The notes under the pieces: generated by a model
The model's input: only the letters and a program-made list of their open reading frames with translations
Told to the model about the DNA's origin: nothing
The model's database searches: none
Origin: B3-G11 sp036985855
GTDB lineage: Bacteria; Actinomycetota; Acidimicrobiia; Spongiisociales; UBA5794
Reading direction: 5' to 3'
Assembly: GCA_036985855.1 (NCBI GenBank)
Contig: BTQL01000043.1
Coordinates: 1-20,066, forward strand
Length of the DNA stretch: 20,066 nucleotides
Translations under genes and position numbers: made by a program
Shown here: positions 1 to 7,468 of the stretch, piece after piece
Position numbering within the stretch: the first letter of the stretch is position 1
Layout: each line of letters opens with the position of its first letter

Positions 1-288
1 CCGGAATCGGTCCTTTGGAACACCCGGATACATTCTGTCGATCTGGTCATCGTCCATTGGGGCGTGCGTGCCGAGCGCTGGGAGGACATCAGTGAGCGCG
101 TCTCCGTAGAAGTCGTATACAAAACCGGTGAGCGTTCCTGCTCGTGAGGCCAACCTCGTGTAGTCGGGAGGCACGACCAGAACACGCTCTCGGTTTCCAA
201 GCTCTCTGAGAACCGTGTGGAGAGCATCGCGCATGTCATCATCGGAGATGACCTCATCAACGCCACCGCGCCCATAGAAGATCGTCAT
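1..288 (-). CDS. larA: LarA-family nickel-dependent racemase/epimerase, N-terminal part (runs off left edge)
   Basis: Reading the minus strand from the ATG at 288-286 gives 96 uninterrupted codons to the window edge. The protein opens MTIFYGRGGVDEV, like the start of LarA proteins. It then shows VPPDYTR (about residues 39-45), the conserved PP-D-x-TR motif of the DUF2088/LarA N-terminal domain, and LPALGTHAPM (about 69-78), whose His corresponds to a residue near the nickel-pincer cofactor in LarA. Family members (about 420 residues) use the NPN cofactor to racemise or epimerise alpha-hydroxy acids by hydride transfer. Substrates differ widely across the family, so D/L-lactate is only one possibility. 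The remaining catalytic His and Lys residues lie outside the window. It is transcribed divergently from the hydrolase-larEBC genes that make its cofactor. No strong ribosome-binding site is visible, and the start rests on family resemblance. Confidence 0.8.
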   Translation of the reverse strand, partial: MTIFYGRGGVDEVISDDDMRDALHTVLRELGNRERVLVVPPDYTRLASRAGTLTGFVYDFYGDALTDVLPALGTHAPMDDDQIDRMYPGVPKDRFR

Positions 289-366
289 AGGTGCATCGGG
301 GCCCGTTGGGATCCGTTGGGAATCGGCGCAGTCCCTGTCGAAGTCATCACGTCCAAACAGTAGTGT

Positions 367-390
367 GTGGTTGACCGGTCAGCCAACCAC
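367..390. promoter_or_regulatory. Inverted repeat between larA and the hydrolase-lar operon (candidate operator)
   Basis: The 199-base divergent intergenic region contains a 7-base inverted repeat, GTGGTTG (367-373) and CAACCAC (384-390). Within it lies a perfect 10-base palindrome, TGACCGGTCA (372-381). A weak -35-like TTGACC (371-376) overlaps it. Nested symmetry midway between two divergent starts suits a dimeric repressor or activator that controls both directions. No regulator gene is visible in the window and no known operator was matched. Confidence 0.3.
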
Positions 391-487
391 GGCGTAGCGG
401 CGTCGATTCGGTACATCACAACAAGGCCGTGAAGATGAAATCGATGTCGAGAAGCTACAGCTGCGCCCGGATCGGAAGAAGCGATAC

Positions 488-1309
488 ATGACAAACGGTT
501 CAAGGCAAGTGCCCTCACCCGAGCACGGCTTCGTAGTGATCAACGGACTCCGCCTCCACTACCTCGACTTCGGCGGTGAAGGAAAGCCTTTGATACTCCT
601 CCACGGAGTCACCAGCCATGCCTGGGTGTGGCGGGACCTCGCTCCGCAGCTGACTCATCGACGACTGGTCGCCCCTGACTCCCGGGGGCATGGGGACAGC
701 CAATGGTCGGCCGACCAAAACTACGCGACCGAGGATCTCGCGTCGGACGTGATCGCGTTCATCGACGTGATGGACCTTGGTTGCGTTGACATCGTGGGAG
801 GGTCATGGGGCGGCCTCGTTGGTCTCGAGGTCGCGTCGCGAATACCTGACCTCGTTGACAGCCTCACGATGGTCGACATTCCCCCGTCATTCCCCGAATC
901 CACATCGGAATTCCAGATCGATCCCAGTAGTTACGCAAGCCACACTGAAACGGTCGCCTATCTCAGAGACGCAGATGAGTACATGGATGAAGGGATCGCC
1001 GAGGCGGTAGCCGCTCTGGGAGTCAGGCCGGGAACAAGCGGACGGTTGTACAGCAAACATGACGACTACTTCCGCGAGCATCGGCCACATCGCAGTGATG
1101 ACTACTGGGCACAGCTCGAATCGTTGCGAATGCCACTCCTGATCGTGCGCGCCGAGAACAGCACGCATCTCTCGGTCTCGGTCGCAGCGCGCATGTTGTC
1201 GGTCGCCCACAACGGACGACTCGTCACGATATCGAATACTGGGCACAGAATCCCGACGGACAATCCCGCCGCCTTCGGATCGGCGCTGCGAGATTTCCTT
1301 GGCACATGA
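488..1309 (+). CDS. Alpha/beta-hydrolase fold protein
   Basis: This 273-residue protein has the standard alpha/beta-hydrolase layout. LLHG (37-40) forms the oxyanion-hole strand turn, DSRGHGDS (64-71) follows, the nucleophile elbow GGSWGG has Ser106, and NTGH has the general-base His253. The usual catalytic acid near the RGxxSD-type motif is not obvious: the segment reads RAENSTHLS (221-229) with Thr where Asp is common. Asp130, after strand 6 (MVDIPP), may serve instead. Likely chemistry is ester, lactone or C-C bond hydrolysis; the substrate cannot be read from sequence. GGAAG at 474-478, nine bases before the ATG, is a reasonable ribosome-binding site. It lies in the same direction as larEBC, 171 bases upstream, and could be the first gene of that operon, perhaps releasing a hydroxy acid for the LarA homologue (inference). 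Confidence 0.85.
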   Translation: MTNGSRQVPSPEHGFVVINGLRLHYLDFGGEGKPLILLHGVTSHAWVWRDLAPQLTHRRLVAPDSRGHGDSQWSADQNYATEDLASDVIAFIDVMDLGCVDIVGGSWGGLVGLEVASRIPDLVDSLTMVDIPPSFPESTSEFQIDPSSYASHTETVAYLRDADEYMDEGIAEAVAALGVRPGTSGRLYSKHDDYFREHRPHRSDDYWAQLESLRMPLLIVRAENSTHLSVSVAARMLSVAHNGRLVTISNTGHRIPTDNPAAFGSALRDFLGT

Positions 1310-1480
1310 GAACCTCCCCGGGCAGGTCGCTCCCACGGCGATCGTCCGACTGAGAGGGGCTGCTACAGTCTCGATCATGCAAACAAGTGTCGTGTTCTGC
1401 GTGATGTGGAACAGCCGTGGGCCATGCCGGCAGCCCGTCCTCGCCCAGCCATGCGGTGACCCTTCGTACAGACCCGAGTG

Positions 1481-2308
1481 ATGGCCGGCATAACAAAGGC
1501 TGATCCCCTACTCACCGAACAGCTCGATGCTGAGTTGAAGTCCCTCCAGTCCGTTGTCGTAGCATTCTCCGGCGGGGTTGATTCAGCACTCCTGGCATAC
1601 GCAACGCTCAACGCCCTCGGATCCGATCGGATGCTGGCGGTAACAGCCGACTCCGAATCGTTCGCATCGGGCGAACTCGCCCACTGCGAAGAACTCGCGA
1701 GAACATGGGGCATGCCGTGGCATGCAGTGAACACAGACGAGCTCGCCAACCCCGACTACGTCGCCAATGACGGCAACCGGTGCTTCTGGTGCAAGGACGC
1801 GTTGATGGACGCTCTCGCGCCGCTGGCCGCTGAGCGAGGGGGAGTCGTCACGCTCGGAGTCAATGTCGATGATCTCGACGACCATCGGCCTGGACAGACA
1901 TCCGCTCGCAGGCGCGGGGCCAGGTTCCCTCTCGTCGACGCCGGCTTGGACAAGAAGGCGATCCGAGCTCTCGCGCGTAGCTGGGGATTGTCCGTATGGG
2001 ACCGACCGGCCATGCCTTGTCTGAGCTCCCGAATTCCCTATGGCACACCCGTCACCCTGACCGCTCTCTCTCGTATCGACCGAGGTGAAGCAGCTCTCAG
2101 ACGTCTCGGATTCAACGACATACGGCTCCGCCACTACGAAGACACGGCCCGGGTCGAGCTTCCGATCGCCGACCTTGACAGAGCCGTCGCACGGCGCGTT
2201 TCGATCGTTCAAGCACTCGAGACGCTTGGCTATCGCTACGTCACACTGGATCTCGCGGGCCTGCGATCAGGAAATCTCAACGATGGGTTGGCCGACGATG
2301 ATCTCTGA
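1481..2308 (+). CDS. larE: LarE, ATP-dependent sulfur transferase for NPN cofactor synthesis
   Basis: LarE adenylates the carboxylates of the pyridinium mononucleotide made by LarB and donates sulfur to form the thiocarboxylates. The 275-residue length matches the family. The PP-loop ATP-pyrophosphatase signature SGGVDS lies at residues 30-35. RCFWCK (100-105) is the usual Cys-x-x-Cys segment, and PCLSSRIPYG (179-188) carries Cys180, the position of the sacrificial cysteine known from Lactiplantibacillus LarE. The C-terminal YRYVTLDLAGLRSG (251-264) is also typical. Only one Cys is seen at the active-site motif, which favours the sacrificial type over the [4Fe-4S]-cluster type. A GTG at 1478 directly precedes the ATG at 1481 and is an alternative start. 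Neither has a strong ribosome-binding site. The 171 bases upstream hold no recognisable gene or terminator. The 3' end overlaps larB by 26 bases. Confidence 0.93.
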   Translation: MAGITKADPLLTEQLDAELKSLQSVVVAFSGGVDSALLAYATLNALGSDRMLAVTADSESFASGELAHCEELARTWGMPWHAVNTDELANPDYVANDGNRCFWCKDALMDALAPLAAERGGVVTLGVNVDDLDDHRPGQTSARRRGARFPLVDAGLDKKAIRALARSWGLSVWDRPAMPCLSSRIPYGTPVTLTALSRIDRGEAALRRLGFNDIRLRHYEDTARVELPIADLDRAVARRVSIVQALETLGYRYVTLDLAGLRSGNLNDGLADDDL

Positions 2309-2969
2309 CGGCGAGCACAAGAGCCACCGCTCGGACATACGACTCGATCTGGATCGGAATCGTCGGATAGGCATTCCCGAGGCCGTGTACGCGGAGGGAA
2401 AGACCCCCGACCAGTGTGTGGAGATCGTCACAACGCTCCTGGCAGACAGCGACAGCCCGATCATCGTTACTCGAGCCACATCACGAAACCTTGCGGTGCT
2501 CGCACACATGGAACCCACGGCCACGCTTGGCACAACGCTGACATGGCGACACGCGGCTGTCCGCGACGTCACACCGGTGTCTGTGGTCTCCGGCGGCGTC
2601 TCGGATCAGCCGACCGTCGACGAGTGCGTAGCGACTCTCACCGCAATGGGGGTTCCCGTGAAGACACACTGCGACGTCGGGGTGGCAGGCCTTCATCGGC
2701 TCGTCGACGTGGTGCCGGATCTCGCCGCGGCTGAGGTGGTCGTGGCCGTCGCGGGAATGGAAGCATCACTACCGACCGTGCTTGCGGGCCTGGTGGCGGC
2801 ACCGATCATTGGCGTACCAACGTCCGCAGGGTACGGCTCGAGTCTTGAAGGGGTTACGGCGATGCTATCGATGCTCGCCTCGTGCGCACCGGGCATCACC
2901 ATCGTGGGAATCGACAACGGTTACGGCGCGGCATGCGCTGCGTTACGGATCGTGGGTATCGACAGATGA
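2283..2969 (+). CDS. larB: LarB, NaAD carboxylase/hydrolase for NPN cofactor synthesis
   Basis: LarB carboxylates the nicotinic ring of nicotinate adenine dinucleotide and splits off AMP, the first step of NPN synthesis. The 228-residue product has the LarB N-terminal signature RRIGIPEAVYAEGKT (27-41), then a PurE-like carboxylase domain with DVGVAGLHRL (131-140), VAGMEASLP (156-164), GVPTSAGYG (177-185) and SCAPG...GIDNGYGAA (200-217). Glu160 and Cys201 have the same 41-residue spacing as Glu180 and Cys221 recalled for Lactiplantibacillus LarB, where the Cys forms a cysteinyl-pyridine intermediate. The open frame extends back to 2085, but that part reads through larE and lacks family character. 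The ATG at 2283 has AGGA at 2269-2272. The stop codon overlaps the larC start as ATGA, so translation is probably coupled. Confidence 0.93.
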   Translation: MGWPTMISDGEHKSHRSDIRLDLDRNRRIGIPEAVYAEGKTPDQCVEIVTTLLADSDSPIIVTRATSRNLAVLAHMEPTATLGTTLTWRHAAVRDVTPVSVVSGGVSDQPTVDECVATLTAMGVPVKTHCDVGVAGLHRLVDVVPDLAAAEVVVAVAGMEASLPTVLAGLVAAPIIGVPTSAGYGSSLEGVTAMLSMLASCAPGITIVGIDNGYGAACAALRIVGIDR

Positions 2970-4147
2970 CGCGATTCCTTTGGCTCAACCCGTCCTTCGG
3001 AATCGCAGGTGACATGCTTCTCGGAGCGCTCCTTGACGCCGGAGCGGACGAGGATTTCGTCCGGGCGGTGTTACATCGGCTCGATGTAGGCGGGTGGGAT
3101 CTCGAAGTGTCGAGAACGAACCGACGAGGCATGGCCTCACTGAAAGCGAAAGTCATCACCGACAGCACCGTCGATCATCGGCCATGGTCCTCCATAGACA
3201 CGCTGCTGGCGGAAGGCACACTCCCCGACCAGGTTGCGAGACAGGGTGCAAGGAAAACCTTCGCCGCTCTTGCGAACGTGGAGGCTGCACGACACGGTAT
3301 CGACCTCGACGATGTTCAGTTCCACGAGGTCGGCGCAATCGACGCCATCGTCGACATCGTGGGAGCCTGGGCAGCGCTGGTGAGCCTCGACATCGATGAG
3401 GTCCATTCTTCCCCACCCGGACTTGGCACGGGGACGGTGCAATCTGAACACGGAATACTCGCTCACCCGGCGCCGGCAACGCTGGAACTTCTTCGCGGAA
3501 TGCCGATAGGGGGACTCGACACACCGATCGAGACGACCACGCCCACGGGCGCAGCGCTTCTGGCAACAATGGTGGATCGCTGGGGACCCGTTCCATCGGG
3601 AACGCTTGTCACCAGCGGTTATGGCGCCGGTGACAGCGATCCCACTACGCACGCAAACGTCCTCGGCGTCTCTCTCATCGAAGGCCCTGAGGCGTCGGAT
3701 GTCTCCGCCGTTCTCATCGAATCGAACGTCGACGATGTGACACCGGAGATCCTTGGCCATCTGATCGATCGAGCGATAGCCGAAGGCGCCGATGACGCAT
3801 GGTTGGTGCCAATCGTAATGAAGAAGTCGCGTCCGGGCCACCAGATCCGCATACTGTGCTCACCCACCGTCCACGAACGCCTCATCGATCTGATCCTCAG
3901 GGAGACCGGAACCCTTGGCCTGCGCAGCCACCCCGTGACCAAGCGAGTGGCGCTCCGGAGCATGGAGAAAGTCGAGATATCCGGCGGGTCCATCCGAATC
4001 AAGGTAGGACCGTATGGGGCCAAGCCCGAGTCCGAAGATGTCATCCGTGTGGCAGAAGCCACTGGCGAGACCGTCCGTCAGGTTGCTGCTGAGGCGCTCG
4101 CCGCCTGGTCGAGAGATGACCTGCAGAGAAGTGATCTTGAGAGCTGA
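2966..4147 (+). CDS. larC: LarC, CTP-dependent nickel insertase for NPN cofactor synthesis
   Basis: LarC inserts nickel into the dithio precursor in a CTP-dependent cyclometallation, completing NPN. The 393-residue protein is a single continuous frame with the family motifs NPSFGIAGDMLLGALLDAG (8-26), FHEVGAIDAIVDIVG (119-133), HPAPATLELL (167-176), TPTGAALL (192-199), NVDDVTPE (254-261), KKSRPGHQIRILC (286-298) and ETGTLGLR (313-320). In Lactiplantibacillus the corresponding protein is made by frameshifting between larC1 and larC2; here no frameshift is needed. It has no His-rich stretch. The start overlaps the larB stop (ATGA at 2966-2969). It ends 21 bases from the convergent methyltransferase gene of module A, with no obvious terminator between them. 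Confidence 0.93.
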   Translation: MTRFLWLNPSFGIAGDMLLGALLDAGADEDFVRAVLHRLDVGGWDLEVSRTNRRGMASLKAKVITDSTVDHRPWSSIDTLLAEGTLPDQVARQGARKTFAALANVEAARHGIDLDDVQFHEVGAIDAIVDIVGAWAALVSLDIDEVHSSPPGLGTGTVQSEHGILAHPAPATLELLRGMPIGGLDTPIETTTPTGAALLATMVDRWGPVPSGTLVTSGYGAGDSDPTTHANVLGVSLIEGPEASDVSAVLIESNVDDVTPEILGHLIDRAIAEGADDAWLVPIVMKKSRPGHQIRILCSPTVHERLIDLILRETGTLGLRSHPVTKRVALRSMEKVEISGGSIRIKVGPYGAKPESEDVIRVAEATGETVRQVAAEALAAWSRDDLQRSDLES

Positions 4148-4168
4148 GCACCTCACCGGCAGCGAGCC

Positions 4169-5350
4169 TTACTCGTAGCGCCCGATCTCTTCGGCAAGTG
4201 GCGTCAACATTTCGAGCTTCCACGGTTCCGTGTGAGGAGCCACAGAACAGGCGGTACTCAATATGTAGCCGCCTCCCGGCTTACCGATCGAGATTCGATC
4301 CGTGGCATGAGCAACGACGTCCCGTTCGGTTGTGGCCTGCAGCAACTCGACTGAGTTCATGTTGCCTTTGAGGAACACTTTGTCACCAACCTGGGCCTTT
4401 GCATCGGCAAGTTCGACGTTGCCGAGTGGCGGAGGATCAAGCGTGTCGATTCCGGCTGTACCCGTTTCGATCATCAGGTCGAGCCGGTCGCCAATCCCCC
4501 CGCAGGTGTGGGTATAGGCAACCACCCCTTGTGCGTGAATCGCGTCGGTCACCCGCTTCTCGTATGGGATCACGAATTCCTTGTACATCTTCGGAGAGAG
4601 GAATGGTCCGCCGGCAAAAGGAGATGAGAGGAGCACCGCGTCGCACCCACGTTGTGCCTGAGCAACCGCCCAGGTTATAGCTGGAACCGTGAGCCGCTCG
4701 AGCAGCGCATGCGCCTTGACGGGATCCGTCAAGAGACCCATCAGAGCATCCTCGTAGCCGGTTATGAGCATGAGCAGGGTGAATGGGGAGAAGACCTCGC
4801 CGTGGACGGACACTTCACCATCGACCAGTTCAAGGACTCTGTCGATCGTGTTGAACATGTATGGCGGCACTTCGGTCATCGGAGCGGCATCGGCCTTACC
4901 CAGAGCGAAAGGCATGTGGTACATACACCAGCAGCCTCGAACCAACTCATCGATGCGGTCGAGGTCATCGGGTTCGTCCACCGCGAAGTCGAAAAACTCC
5001 TTCCTTCCAGAATCACCGGGGTAATGCTGGGGTGAGTCGTCCCACGGATGGAACGAGATCTCTCCGGTTTCCCATGTCAATTTCTCGCCGTCGTCGGTTT
5101 GCTCGATGGAAGCCACGCGATCCAGAAGGTCGTCCGGCCTTCCAGTCATGTCGATGAGGATGCCGTCGAAGCGGTAACGGCGCTGTAGGTCGACGAGCGC
5201 CTGTGCGAATGCCTCACTCGAAAAGTACATGACGTGCGGAGGGACATCGGTATTCAACATGTAGTGGCCCCACGACAGCTGACACATCACCGGCACCCGA
5301 TCCGGAACCTCGTTCCGCATCGCAAGGGCTATGCGCTCTTTACCGTTCAT
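4169..5350 (-). CDS. Corrinoid-dependent methyltransferase, uroporphyrinogen-decarboxylase superfamily (module A)
   Basis: This 393-residue protein belongs to the uroporphyrinogen decarboxylase (URO-D) superfamily branch that includes MtaA, MtbA, CmuA and bacterial O-demethylase methyltransferases. These move methyl groups to or from corrinoid proteins and bind zinc through an H-x-C...C set. Here that set appears as THTC (His281, Cys283) and STAC (Cys368). The N-terminus reads NGKERIALAMRNEVPDRVPV, the usual opening. The frame is open back to 5494, but the ATG at 5350-5348 has GGGAG seven bases upstream and matches family starts. As the only substrate-methyltransferase candidate in module A it probably demethylates the substrate onto the corrinoid protein; the substrate is unknown. 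GCWC (139-142) adds two unusual cysteines. It is the last gene of the module, 162 bases after the RACo gene, so it may have its own translation signals but share the transcript. Confidence 0.85.
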   Translation of the reverse strand: MNGKERIALAMRNEVPDRVPVMCQLSWGHYMLNTDVPPHVMYFSSEAFAQALVDLQRRYRFDGILIDMTGRPDDLLDRVASIEQTDDGEKLTWETGEISFHPWDDSPQHYPGDSGRKEFFDFAVDEPDDLDRIDELVRGCWCMYHMPFALGKADAAPMTEVPPYMFNTIDRVLELVDGEVSVHGEVFSPFTLLMLITGYEDALMGLLTDPVKAHALLERLTVPAITWAVAQAQRGCDAVLLSSPFAGGPFLSPKMYKEFVIPYEKRVTDAIHAQGVVAYTHTCGGIGDRLDLMIETGTAGIDTLDPPPLGNVELADAKAQVGDKVFLKGNMNSVELLQATTERDVVAHATDRISIGKPGGGYILSTACSVAPHTEPWKLEMLTPLAEEIGRYE

Positions 5351-5512
5351 GATTCTGCTCCCTCTGCATCTCGTGATTCTCCTGTCTTCATCGCTCTCTG
5401 GCATGTTGATACAGCCGAGACACGGGAACGGGCTGTGATCGGCATGATCTCGGCGAACGGGGGCGCGAAGACCGATCGTGGTGTTGACGAGCATGGCAAG
5501 TGCGTAGCGGTG

Positions 5513-7468
5513 TCACTGTTCCTTCCTCTTGCGCCTAGCACGACGATGGACCACCCCGGCTGCGGGTAGCTCAACAACCGATTCCAGTTCGTCGAATCGG
5601 TCGGTGCTGTGGGGGATTCCCATGGCTTCGACGAAGTGATCCTGGAAGTGGGGTTCGACGGCAGTCTCGACTTTGTGAACTTCTCGTACGACTTGTTCGA
5701 TCTCCCTGCGGGCCGCACTGCTGAGGAGGGCCATCATTGCCCCGGTTCCTGCGGCGTTGCCTGCGGCCGACACTCGGTCGAGGTCGCAGTCAGGAATCAT
5801 GCCCAGGATCATCGCGTATTTGGTGTCGATGTAGCTGCCGAAGGCGCCAGCGAGGCGGATTTCGTCGACCCGACGGACGCCCAGTTCGTCCATGAGCAAG
5901 CGGCACCCTGCGTAGAGGGCTGCCTTGGCGAGTTGGATCGCTCGAACATCGTTTTGAGTTATGTGGATGGGGCGCTCATGCAGCAGGTAGGAAGTCGTGC
6001 GGCCGTCCGCTATGAGGCGTGGATTGTCGCCCCCCCGGATGGAGCCGTCCGTCGCGATTACCCCTGCCAGGAACAGTTCAGCGATGACCTCGATGATCCC
6101 CGACCCACAGATACCGGTGACTTCCGGCGCCAGCTCCGCGAATCCTGGATCATCGGACCACAGGTCACAGCCAATGACCTTGTACCGGGGTTCGAGCGTG
6201 TCGCTGTCGATGCGAACGCGCTCGATCGCTCCCACGGCGGCTCGTTGACCGCTGGAGATCTGGGCGCCTTCGAATGCGGGTCCGGTAGGGCTCGAAGCGG
6301 CAAGCAGTCTGTTCTTGCTCCCGAGCACGATTTCGGCATTGGTACCGATGTCGACGAGTAGCTGCACGGCCTCTCCGTGTTGGGGACCTTCCGACAGGAT
6401 CGCCGCGGCGGCGTCGGCTCCCACGTGTCCGGCAATGCACGGCAGCACATACACGCGCGCACCGGGATTGACATCGAGGCCCAACTCAATGGCCTTGGTA
6501 CAGACGGCACCGTCGGTGGCCAATACGAAGGGAGCGGTTCCGAGCGGGGTCGGGTCGAAACCGAGTGCCAGGTGGTGCATGATCGGGTTGCCGACGAGGG
6601 TCAGCTCGAGCACGTCGCCACGCTCGCCGCCGGCAGCCTCGACAAGCTCCCCTATCAGTTCATCGAGAGCCTGCCGAACGACCAGAGTCAGACGCTCTGC
6701 ACCGTTTTCGTTGAGCATGACGTAGCTGACTCGGCTCATGAGGTCCTCACCGAATCGAACCTGTGGATTCATGACCCCCGCCGACGCCAGCATCTCACCT
6801 GTGGCGAGGTCGCATAGATGCCCGGCAATCGTCGTTGAGCCGACATCGAACGCCACACCCCAGGCCCGATCCCAAAACCCGGACCGTACCGCGGTGACTC
6901 GGGAGCCCCCGTGCACTGCAACGGTCACCGCGCGGTGTCCTGCCAGCAAGACCGCGTGCAATGAACCGGTGACGTGGAGATCGAATCGTAGGTCGGTGAG
7001 TTGCCACTCTCGCAGCAGCGCTTCGGCCAAACGTTCCCGTTCACCGGCGGGATCGTCCAGTGTCGGCACATCCACCTCCACGTAGTACAGCCGCACCACC
7101 GGATCGATCGCGATGTCAGGAGTTCCAGTGCGTTTTCGTATGACCTGGTGGTGTACCCGGCTGTCGGGTGGTATTTCTATCACGACACTCGAGAGAATGC
7201 GGGCCGCGCATCCCAGCCGGCGATCTGTCGCAAGCGATCGTTTGCTTCGATACCTCTGTTCGGTTTCACCAGGCTCGCTCAAACCGGGCCCGTCTATGCC
7301 TGGGGCACTGCCGACTTCGATCTGGCAGCGACCGCAGATGCCGCGGCCGCCGCATACGCTGGCGAGATCGAGGCCTGCTTCCCTCGCGGCATCGAGGACA
7401 GTGGATCCCACGGCGACGGTGTGACGTACGCCAGACGGTGCGAACACGACGCTTGCTGTTTCGGTCAC
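5513..7468 (-). CDS. Corrinoid-activating protein: [2Fe-2S] ferredoxin plus ASKHA ATPase domain (RACo/RamA type, module A)
   Basis: The 651-residue protein reduces inactive cob(II)alamin on its corrinoid partner back to cob(I)alamin in an ATP-dependent way. Residues 1-100 form a plant-type ferredoxin domain with Cys39, Cys45, Cys48 and Cys87 (CGGRGICGRC...GCAAR). A linker and middle region of about 115 residues follows. The ASKHA nucleotide-binding domain then shows GVAFDVGSTT (204-213), LVGNPIMHH (291-299), LVDIGTNAEI (371-380), GICGSG (452-457) and LAGAFGSYID (539-548). The length agrees with characterised RACo proteins (about 630). The tail ends in a basic RRARRKRKE stretch. The GTG start overlaps the TGA of the methyltransferase gene upstream (GTGA at 7468-7465), which indicates translational coupling within the module. 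Confidence 0.9.
   Translation of the reverse strand: MTETASVVFAPSGVRHTVAVGSTVLDAAREAGLDLASVCGGRGICGRCQIEVGSAPGIDGPGLSEPGETEQRYRSKRSLATDRRLGCAARILSSVVIEIPPDSRVHHQVIRKRTGTPDIAIDPVVRLYYVEVDVPTLDDPAGERERLAEALLREWQLTDLRFDLHVTGSLHAVLLAGHRAVTVAVHGGSRVTAVRSGFWDRAWGVAFDVGSTTIAGHLCDLATGEMLASAGVMNPQVRFGEDLMSRVSYVMLNENGAERLTLVVRQALDELIGELVEAAGGERGDVLELTLVGNPIMHHLALGFDPTPLGTAPFVLATDGAVCTKAIELGLDVNPGARVYVLPCIAGHVGADAAAAILSEGPQHGEAVQLLVDIGTNAEIVLGSKNRLLAASSPTGPAFEGAQISSGQRAAVGAIERVRIDSDTLEPRYKVIGCDLWSDDPGFAELAPEVTGICGSGIIEVIAELFLAGVIATDGSIRGGDNPRLIADGRTTSYLLHERPIHITQNDVRAIQLAKAALYAGCRLLMDELGVRRVDEIRLAGAFGSYIDTKYAMILGMIPDCDLDRVSAAGNAAGTGAMMALLSSAARREIEQVVREVHKVETAVEPHFQDHFVEAMGIPHSTDRFDELESVVELPAAGVVHRRARRKRKEQ

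Noticed and set aside
285..518. 77-codon minus-strand open frame over the larA/hydrolase intergenic region
   Set aside because: It overlaps the hydrolase start, has no recognisable motif, and competes with the LarA-like start and the intergenic inverted repeat.
1583..2212. 209-codon antisense frame inside larE
   Set aside because: A shadow of larE in GC-rich DNA. Its composition is atypical and it shows no family motif.
4169..5350. Annotation as heme-pathway uroporphyrinogen decarboxylase (HemE)
   Set aside because: The H-x-C...C zinc set and the corrinoid gene neighbourhood indicate the methyltransferase branch. The same applies to 14642-15676.
5351..5494. 48-residue N-terminal extension of the module A methyltransferase
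   Set aside because: The extension lacks family similarity. The ATG at 5350 has a good ribosome-binding site and begins the conserved domain.
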